From positions 67,950,907-68,014,906 of the forward strand of contig CM018695.1 in NCBI GenBank assembly GCA_009363875.1: 64,000 bases of DNA, read 5' to 3'. The notes beneath the pieces were generated by a model, which made no database searches, had not been told where the DNA came from, and saw only the letters and a list, made by a program, of their open reading frames with translations. Position numbers and translations under genes: made by a program. This stretch comes from Mikania micrantha. Taxonomy: Eukaryota > Streptophyta > Magnoliopsida > Asterales > Asteraceae. Shown here in pieces: positions 56,346-64,000 of this stretch; position 1 is the first letter of the stretch, and each line of letters starts with the position of its first letter.

Positions 56346-57952
56346 TCTTTAAAACTATTAAACTATATGAACTCACCAACCGTTGTATTGACTTTGTTTT
56401 CTTACATGGTTTCTCAGGTGACGTACATGATTAAGCTAAGGCTCAGGATTGCATACTAGGATGCCCAGTTAGAGGACCTAGTAGATTTTGGAAAAGCACA
56501 TATTTTGATGAACTTTGGAAATCACTTTCGATATCTTGTACAGATACAAGATAGAAACATTTGATTCTTTTGATAGGTTTACTTAGTTAAATTACCAAAC
56601 ATTGATATTGTAATTTAACTTTGTAATCCTAGTTTAATGCTTTATTGTGCTTTAGTTATTCTCGATGTTGATGCCATGTAAACAATCTGATCATCACGAT
56701 TATCATTCACGATACCGCGCCCCGAGAACCTTCAGCCCGGCGGGGAAGTCGATCCGTCCCGCCGGCTCGGAGTGTGACACAGGACGATCAGATTCAGAGA
56801 TTTGTTACATTGATAACTGAGATGCGTACTGCAAAAATTGACAACCAAGCAGGTGTGATCAACAAAAAGCTTCTGAATGCTCTTCCTAGGAATTGAGACA
56901 TGAATGTTGGCATCATCAAATCAACCAAGAATCTGGATAATCTGTCATTGACTGAGATGGTGTCTATTATCAAGTCCTATGAAACGAATGACCAGCAGAG
57001 AGCTATGAATCATACGAACAGTTACAATGCTGCGGGAATCAGCAGTGTCAACAGTGCCTTTCTCTCAACCTTCATCTGCTTTCCCTGTTCACAAAGTTAC
57101 TTTGCCCTCTGTCTCATCAGGCAAGTATGTTTTGTCATCTACTGCCGGATCATCCGTTCCTTCTCCTCAAGCTTCTGGAGTATTTCAGGAAGTTCATCTG
57201 GCTCAATTGCAGTACAACCTACCACACTCACTAAGGAGGTTCTGGAGAACATTGCTTTAGTCGCAGGATTTCTTAAATGTTCAACTGCTTTGGGATCTGG
57301 TGATCTGTTGCCACCATTTGCTGTTGTGGGTTCCGAACTTGAGCAGATCCATCCTGAAGATATGGAAGAGATGGATATCACTTGGCACATTACAAACACT
57401 GTTTTCAGAGCTAAGAACTTCACAAAAGCCACGGGAAGAAATCCCTGGGGTCAGTCTGACATCAACAAGGTGAAGTTTACAAAAGACAAGCTTAGATTCT
57501 TTAACTATCATGAGCCTGGTCATTATGCTTGGGAATGTACTAAGCCAAAGAAAAATACTGATAATCCTAAGGGCAATCTGATTCCAGCAAGTGGAGCTAC
57601 AAGTGGTGATAACAAAGGTGCTGACACCAAGGCCATAGTGGTGATGCAAGACAGTGCTTTTGGATAGGATGATCAGATCAAAGCTCTAAATATTTCTGAG
57701 GAATCTACAGTTGCATTGATGGCCGACACTGCTAGTAAACATCAGGAGCATGCTTTCATAGCACACCTTCCTGCTGATGCTGATGTAAGTACTTTTTTGT
57801 GCACTCAAGCATGCATTGATAAAGTGACTATGTACAGGGTTCACAATACCAATCTCTTACTTGATATGTCACGACTTGAGGAAGAAAACTTAAAATTAAA
57901 ACGAGAAAATAAACATTTAGTTGAAAAGGTTGAAGCTCAAAGGATTGACAAC

Positions 57953-60199
57953 TGTCACACCCCGCCAAGGCGGAACACGCGAGGTGTGACGGTCATGATT
58001 TCACAGTCATTGTTTACATTGAACGACTTCTACATGCCTTAATAACAAGGTTTTACATTAAGTCTTAAATTACAATTATCCAACTGATAACAAAACATAG
58101 ATTCTAAACCTCAAAATATGATATGTAAGATTTTACAAACATGCCTAAACTAATAGGCTATGCGAGAAAAATCCCCAAAAAGTATTCATACTAATGTGTC
58201 AAGACTTCATGCAAATTGTTCCCAAAATGTGCCCCGTGCTTGCTTCAATTATCTGAGAAATACATGCTAAAAACAGTCAGCATAAAGCTGGTGAGTTCAC
58301 AGGTTTGGACACATAAAAATTGAGTTGTTTCATTCGACCACAAGATTTCAAAATGTGTCTATTGTTCTCAAAACAATATCATGAGTTGTGTTTATTAATT
58401 ATTACCATGAGCTCCCATAACCGAACTCGACATGATTGAATTGCCCCATCCCAATGTTCTATCGCAAAACATTGTATTGAGATGAATATTGTGCACCCGA
58501 TCTGACCTACAATCAAAGTTAGAGCTACTAACCACGGGTGGGGGTTGTCACTCCCGAATAGTACTATTCCCAATAATTCACGTTCACCCACAATTAACGG
58601 TTATAGAATAGGGGACTTAAAGCGATAAAAGTAACTCATGTAATAATGTGTTGAACCAAAACCACTTGTGTCAATGAAACGATTACAAGCATGATTTCTC
58701 CCCCTGTGAGTTAGTAAAATATTGTAAAAGTAGGGGCCGTGAAACTCACTGTTAGTGTAGATTCGTGATCTTGAGAGTGTTAATATTGTCTTGAGTTGGA
58801 GTCCCTACATGGTTCCTATAACATTCCGGATTTAGGTTGTGTCTCTAAATATATAAAATTTCATATTACTGTGTTGTTTTGTGTTCTTATTACTTGTTCT
58901 TGGTATTTTTAGGTTGCCGGTGTTATCAAAGAATAGTCGTGTTTTACAGTTGAAAAACATGCTATAATGTTTCAGAACATAATTACTTAAAGTTTTATTT
59001 TTGAAGAAAAATGGCATTACGATGATTAGTTTGTCAAAATCCATTTCTATTTAAAACGTTTAAATCAAGTTATATATATATACATTTCAAACAAATATAG
59101 TAATAATATTAGTGTATAACACATATTTGTGGGTTTATCAAATTTTGTATGATGGCTTTCCATACATGTATTTTTAATAATTGTACCTATGTAGTAACCA
59201 CATATATATAGATATAGATATATATATATATATATGTAGTCACGTATACATGCATAATTTTTATTTTTATTTTTTTTTTGAACCATCATTTTATACAACA
59301 TATTCACTACAAATAATAGTATGGTTGTTTTTATAAACGAGTTCAAAATTTTATGAGTATTTGAAAAAATATATATATATTAATATAATGTTTACGTGTT
59401 TTCTTTTACTACTAATTGTAGACACGTGATTTATATATATACACACACATGATCATGTTTATGAGAGAAAAAGAAAACTCACGTAATACAAGCAAGGTTA
59501 GATGAAATGGATTCACATGTTTGAACTTGGATGCTTCATCATGGCTTCGGGTTAGCAAGGAGTCACTTGAAAAAGGTGATTCATTGCTAAAACAAGAATT
59601 CCAAAGTTGAGGTTCGGATTTTTTTCTCAAAGTGTCGAAAATAAGTTAACTAGATTCACTGTTGTAAAAGTCGGTCTCCAAGGCCGAGTACTCTCCGAGT
59701 ACTCGCTCCAAGGAGTTGTTCCGAGTCCGAGTACTTCCTGAGTATTACCCGAGTACTCCCGCCTAGGACCGAGTACTCTTCGATTACTCGCTCCAAGGAC
59801 CTGTTCCGACCTAAGAGCGCGTAGCGATTTTTGCAACCATGACTAGATTGAGAGAGTGTGAATATTATGAGGCGTTAATTGATAAGCAGTGAGCTTCGTA
59901 TATATAGAAAGAAAAAAATGTCCATTGAATATATTTAAATATTAGTTAAATCATGATTGCAAGATTTTTGGATAAAGTAAGAGTATGGCTTTCTAATATG
60001 TGTAAGAGATACAGGAAAGAAAAGTATGATGTGTTGAATATAAAAGTAAAAGTCAAGCATGGGTTGAAGATTTGCTGTCAAAAATGTAAGGTGGGTAAGT
60101 TTTGTTGATTTTTTTTTTATTTTTTTGTATGGTTGCGTAAATTCATAAGTTGTCATCAAACTTTATTTTTCTTTTTAAATCCAACGTTCACTAGTACAT

Positions 60200-60232
<33 letters not shown>

Positions 60233-60689
60233 TATATATATATATATGTATGTACGTTTTTTTTTCTTTTGTTTTTGTTTTTTGTTTTAATTCTGTCATC
60301 TCCAAAAAAAATGATTTTGTTTATTTGTATAATAATAATAATATTATTATTATTATGGAGGACCATACATGAGAGTGAGTTAAACGAAAATTATATTTTT
60401 ATGTCTAGGAGTATAATCAGGTTGCTAAAATATATACACATATTCATTCGGTTATTTTTTTTATTAAGAGAAATGTTCGTGTTCTTAAACCACAAGTTAT
60501 GGTTATATCACTCAAAATTTTAAGTCAAGAGATTTGATTTTTTTGAACCATTTAATTTAAACTAAATATATACTTATGTTTTCTATATTTAGTTTGTTGA
60601 ATTTGGGTTATTGTAAATGAGTCTAACATATCTACATAGAATTAAAGCTTCGGTCGAGATTAAAACCTGAAAAATTGGTTGATGTCACA
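57953..60689 (-). mobile_element. 3' LTR E of a Tekay-like chromodomain Gypsy element
   Basis: On the minus strand it starts TGTGACATCAACC at 60689, directly after a polypurine tract, and ends GGGGTGTGACA at 57953. The Copia gag on its outer side ends in ACAAC (57948-57952), the expected target copy; the partner lies beyond the window. A TATA motif (CTATATATACG, minus) is near 59900. The 3' motif (GTGAACTCACCAGC, TTTCTCAG) lies near 58250-58300. Length 2.74 kb. Confidence 0.88.
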
Positions 60690-60702
60690 GTCTCCCCCCG
60701 TT
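60690..60702 (-). promoter_or_regulatory. Polypurine tract of element E
   Basis: The minus strand reads AACGGGGGGAGAC immediately before the LTR start, the plus-strand primer position. Confidence 0.8.
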
Positions 60703-60756
60703 AGAAGAATTTCGTCCCGAAATTCAGCTTGTGTTTCCCGACATTGAAGTCTTCTT

Positions 60757-61290
60757 TACTAGTTGGGGGTTCTTGAGTTTCATTTGATGTTCGTGTTCAC
60801 AAGTAAAATATGGTCCTTGTCTAGAGTTTCATCGAACCTTTACTATAAGGATGCGACTTAGTTTCAATCCTTTTACTTCTCGATCCATGATTTCAATTTG
60901 TTCTTCAAATAAAAATGGAGTTTTTCGTACATTTGAAAATTTGTTTTTTCTAATGGTTCAATGAATGTTTCATATGATAACCATTTTCTAGTTTCATATG
61001 TTGAATGTGTTGTGAACTCCACGGAGTTCTTGGGTAGATGGATTCAGTAAGACACGGGACCAATCCTTCTCAGGATTTTGAATGGTCCGAGTCTTCCGTG
61101 TTTTTCTAACTTAATGGTTCATTTCCATGGTGAGACTTTTAACATGACTTTGTTTCAACTTCAAATTCCATAGGTTTAACATCAGCATAACTTTTCTAAC
61201 TATCATGTGAAGCCTAAAATCGATCCCTGATGTTGAAGATTTTATCAATGGTTTTCTGAGTGAGTTATGGACCAGTGAGTTGGATCTAAC
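60757..61290 (-). pseudogene. Gypsy integrase C-terminus and chromodomain, degenerate
   Basis: Minus-strand translation in shifting frames gives the Tekay/Del order: TQKTIDKIFNIRDRF, KSYADVKPMEFEV, LGPFKILRRIGPVSY, QELRGVHNTF and the chromodomain-like EIMDREVKGLK, SRILIVKVR and NSRQGPYFTCEHEHQMKLK. Such domains guide insertion to modified chromatin. Several in-frame stops (for example inside IRDRF*ASHDS*KSYAD) and frameshifts show that it is dead. It is followed by the family's usual AATTTCGGGACGAAATTCTT and the polypurine tract. Confidence 0.85.
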
Positions 61291-64000
61291 CAATCTCTGT
61301 CAAATATACAAGAGATCAACACTTCATATTATATAAGCCAGAGTTGAATGGATAGAATTAACGATTCAGAGTTGGTATATTATGCTACGATGAGTCGTGG
61401 GGATTATAATTTATCCTTGTAGTATCTGATGATCAAGTTGTTCAAGAAGGTATGAACACATCATCTTACTACTAACAAGTCCTAAGGTTGAGGTTAATTT
61501 AATTACGAGTGAACATACTAAGCATGAGTTGCACACATACTTTGATATGATACATACAGACTTTTTGTCTTTAGGGAACTAGTTGGTGGCTAGTGTGATT
61601 TTCCTATTTTGTGTGTGGTTTAAATACACAAATTTTGAACATTGTCTGGGTAGTATATTTTGTTTTTTTTATACCATAACATTCCCTGGTTCACCCAAAG
61701 CAGTAATAGAATGGTACTATGAGATAGCCTTGTATTTGTGCCAAGGTCTTATCATGACGTTAGTACTCAAGACATTGGCACTCCAAAAGTGATGTCATTA
61801 CAATAGATTATTGTTATTGTCAATAATCATTGTCAAAATTTAGAATGTTATGTGCTTATGTAGATGTGCGTCATGGTTGGTGTGCATAAAAAAAATCTGA
61901 GTACATGTCTTGGTTTTAATAATTGACATGGCGTGAGGTGCTCAAGTGAGAGTAGGATGAAGAAATGCTATCTAGTTACTAGAGAATAACTACTCGATGA
62001 GAAACACAAACATTGAATCTCATAGTGTAGGAGCATCATGTGTATAACTAGTAATTTGAGAGATTTTGTCTAGTAAAATTGAATTAGGATTAAGGAAGAT
62101 AATCTGTTAAAGAACAATTTGCTTAATCTAATTTAAAATCAATGGTAGTTGTGAAATGAGGTTTGAGTACAATATAAAAAATATTGTGTTTCCTTGTCCC
62201 AAGGCATATGGAAGGACGTAGGCTAGTGTAAGTCACCATTCAACAAGAGAAGGCATGCCATAGTCATTTATGGTGACCTTCCGTCAAGGATTTCACATGG
62301 TGCTTTAGTTAAGCCATTAGAAGGTTCGGTGAGTCAACGTTCAAGTTGCTCGAGATATGGTTTAAGTTCCATGTTGGGAAAGTTGCTTGTTAAGAAGAGG
62401 AGTTTGTTTCTTTGGAAAGATTTAACCCTTGGCAAGTTAATAGGTCGGATGGTTGAGTTAACTCATTGGAGGCTTGAGATACTTCATGTAATGGAGTTAA
62501 CCTTTTGGAAGTTCACATTGTCCTTTCTGAGCTCTCTTATATAAGTTTAAGGATTTTGTTCTACGAAAGCTCACAACCGAGCTCCTGATGAAAATTGTCA
62601 AATTTTTCAAAGGATTATTCTTCTTAAGCAAATGACCTAGCTTCCAAAGCATAAGATTTCTATCTTCTGATAAATATTTAGCTCAATCAAAGTGTTAATT
62701 TTTTTATTAGCTAAACAGTTGCAGGGCATTACAAATTTTGGCAATTATCAAGGTTGGTTATGATAAGAGATTTTAGTAGTTTAAAGAATAGTTTTGTATT
62801 CTAATTTCACCGGATGTCACATAGATACACAAGGTGTGGATGCCATGCAATGAGATAGACAGGGTGTCTAGAAGTTTTCAAAGGGATGGCCAAATTCTTT
62901 ACAAGACGCAAGGTAGAAGTAAATTTGGTTTCTAGGCTTAGGTGAGTTCCCGATCCAGCTGTAGTTCTCACATTCGAGGTACTGTTAGGATTTATGTGTA
63001 AGGTGTATCACATCTAATCCACCGCACTATCAACGAAGTGAATCGATCATATACCATAAAAAAATTGTGGTGTTACAACAAACCAAATGTAGATATCTAA
63101 AACTTCCTAAAGCTTTTGTCAAAGGAGGATGAATTTACTTGTTTGGTCAATGGTTGGCTACAATATATCTTTGGGGATAATTTTTCCTGCTGACCATATA
63201 TTTGTGCATCGAGACATAATGATTTATCATTTATGTTTGCACAATAGAGGACCCTAGAGGCTTCAGACAACCATTATAGGAACTTTCACAAATAAGTTAG
63301 GTAACGAATTCGTTATAGGGAGTGTTAAGATTTTGAGTAATAGACTTTGGTTAGTGCCTAGATGGCTAGTTGATGTGCCAGAAGTTGGAGTACCCTATCA
63401 TTTGTCATATGAGAAATGATGAATGAAGTTGGATTAACAATTATGACGAAGAATGAAGACAATAGTAAAAAGGAATTGATTTTGAGGTAAATTGCTTTGT
63501 CGGACATGTTGGCTTTATATAAGGTAATCTTAGGAGGTGGATTGGCTTGAATTAATATAGATGTGATAGTTCTACATAGAACCACAATATGGTTAAACTT
63601 TGGTTATATGTAGGAATTAATGTGATATAGTCCATGAAATGGTAAAGATAAACTACATGCGTAATTATGATCCTTACATGTAACATTGAAGTAAGTGTTT
63701 AATTAACTGTCTAAAGTTTGTGTTAACTTCTTCCTTCGATATTTCATCAGGAGATTTTTGTTAATCGTTCACTTTGGTTTATGTGTCTACATACTTCACA
63801 GTCCAAATGTGAAATAGGAATGAAATCACTGCACAATTTTTCGAGTGATGAGCACTTGTAATGGGAGATAAGCAGGTGGAGTATTATCACTTAGGATGTA
63901 TTGTTGAGGGTTTATGAGTCAGAAGATCTAACCAGGTTTGGTTATTCTATGACGAGTATCATACCAGAAATAGTTGGCTATTGTTGAAATAGGTATAAGG
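61291..64000 (-). mobile_element. Probable remaining internal region of element E
   Basis: Position implies integrase, RNase H and RT here on the minus strand, but I could not read convincing motifs. The sequence is heavily mutated or may hold further insertions. No open gene is seen. The element continues past the window end. Confidence 0.45.

Larger units (their letters stand above)
52547..56779 (+). mobile_element. Solo LTR A, 4.2 kb, inserted in Copia gag
   Basis: It starts TGTAACATCAGTGCCGG (52547) and ends CTCGGAGTGTGACA (56779). The duplication CAGGA lies at 52542-52546 and 56780-56784, and removing it restores the gag frame (GESQ-DDQIQ). TATA is at 53201-53208. CGAACC and GGCCCA arrays, short tandem repeats (54780-55140), three GATTGGCCGCCG-type units (55410-55660) and a 242-bp tandem duplication follow. 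It is the same family as LTR B. At 4.2 kb it is long even for a plant LTR. Confidence 0.9.
52068..57952 (+). pseudogene. Copia gag, interrupted by LTR A and cut by LTR E
   Basis: Gag starts at ATG 52068 (MDSSSILVAALSSKQNELDA) and runs through RLSSAAAFPEWKFRFEKHI and LTPEISQCFREITDARELW to GESQ at 52546. It resumes at 56785 with DDQIQRFVTLITEMRTAKID, HPEDMEEMDITWHI and a CCHC knuckle in decayed form (FFNYHEPGHYAWEC, two Cys lost). The C-terminal coiled-coil-like part (LEEENLKLKRENKHLVEKVE) ends at 57952 where LTR E begins. In-frame stops occur near 52350, 56897 and 57665, with a frameshift near 57050. Gag would form RNA-packaging particles. Pol is not in the window. Lineage may be SIRE-like, which is uncertain. 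Confidence 0.85.

Noticed and set aside
62800..63060. Integrase catalytic core of element E
   Set aside because: A weak VYDRFT-like match on the minus strand is not supported by surrounding motifs; only the C-terminal part at 60757-61290 is convincing.

Overview
This is nuclear DNA from a flowering plant. GT-AG introns, AT-rich intergenic sequence, tRNA-derived SINEs, Helitrons, a Cassandra-type 5S-bearing LTR, and Athila, Tekay-like and Copia retroelements all point that way. A eudicot of the daisy family (Asteraceae) is my best guess from the mix of elements, but that is an inference and nothing here proves the species.

Gene content is very low. The one intact host gene is a two-exon BAHD acyltransferase on the minus strand (45102-46819, 468 aa, with HTISD and DFGWG motifs), of the benzyl-alcohol O-benzoyltransferase / hexenol acyltransferase type. 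Two broken relatives lie on the same strand. One is a C-terminal fragment (16446-16919). The other is a first-exon pseudogene stretched over 36.6-41.4 kb by four insertions. Recurring blocks that resemble the 5' flank of these genes (near 19.3, 22.3, 30.5-30.9, 31.2 and 41.5 kb) suggest a decayed tandem BAHD cluster. Other host remnants are a mitotic B-type cyclin pseudogene at the left edge (192-640) and a two-exon fragment of an unrecognised plant gene (23910-24043 joined to 27690-27981) with a 2.8-kb solo LTR in its intron.

Layout. 0-3.3 kb: cyclin pseudogene and unassigned DNA. 3.35-13.39 kb: a three-level nest, solo LTR C (TSD AATAT) holding solo LTR B (TSD AGGTG), which holds a truncated Athila element (LTR, tRNA-Asp primer site, gag). 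14.3-15.8 kb: inverted, truncated LTR C relative. 16.4-23.9 kb: BAHD fragment, a foldback element in a TA microsatellite with a MULE-type MITE inside, a tandem array of GC hairpins, and Helitron ends. 23.9-28 kb: gene fragment with LTR F1. 28-36.6 kb: SINEs, a segmental duplicate of 20.9-22.3 kb, and a 0.3-kb DNA element split by solo LTR F2 and by a hAT MITE. 36.6-42.8 kb: BAHD pseudogene carrying a complete autonomous hAT transposon (820-aa transposase, 8-bp TSD), its MITE derivative, a second MITE and a Cassandra solo LTR, then a MULE-like element. 43.9-51 kb: Helitron, SINEs and the intact BAHD gene. 51-64 kb: a Copia element whose gag is interrupted by the 4.2-kb solo LTR A (same family as B) and by the 3' LTR of a degenerate chromodomain Gypsy element that runs off the right end.

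Most boundaries were set by matching terminal inverted repeats or TG..CA ends together with exact target-site duplications read from the sequence. Family names rest on motif recognition, since no database search was possible.
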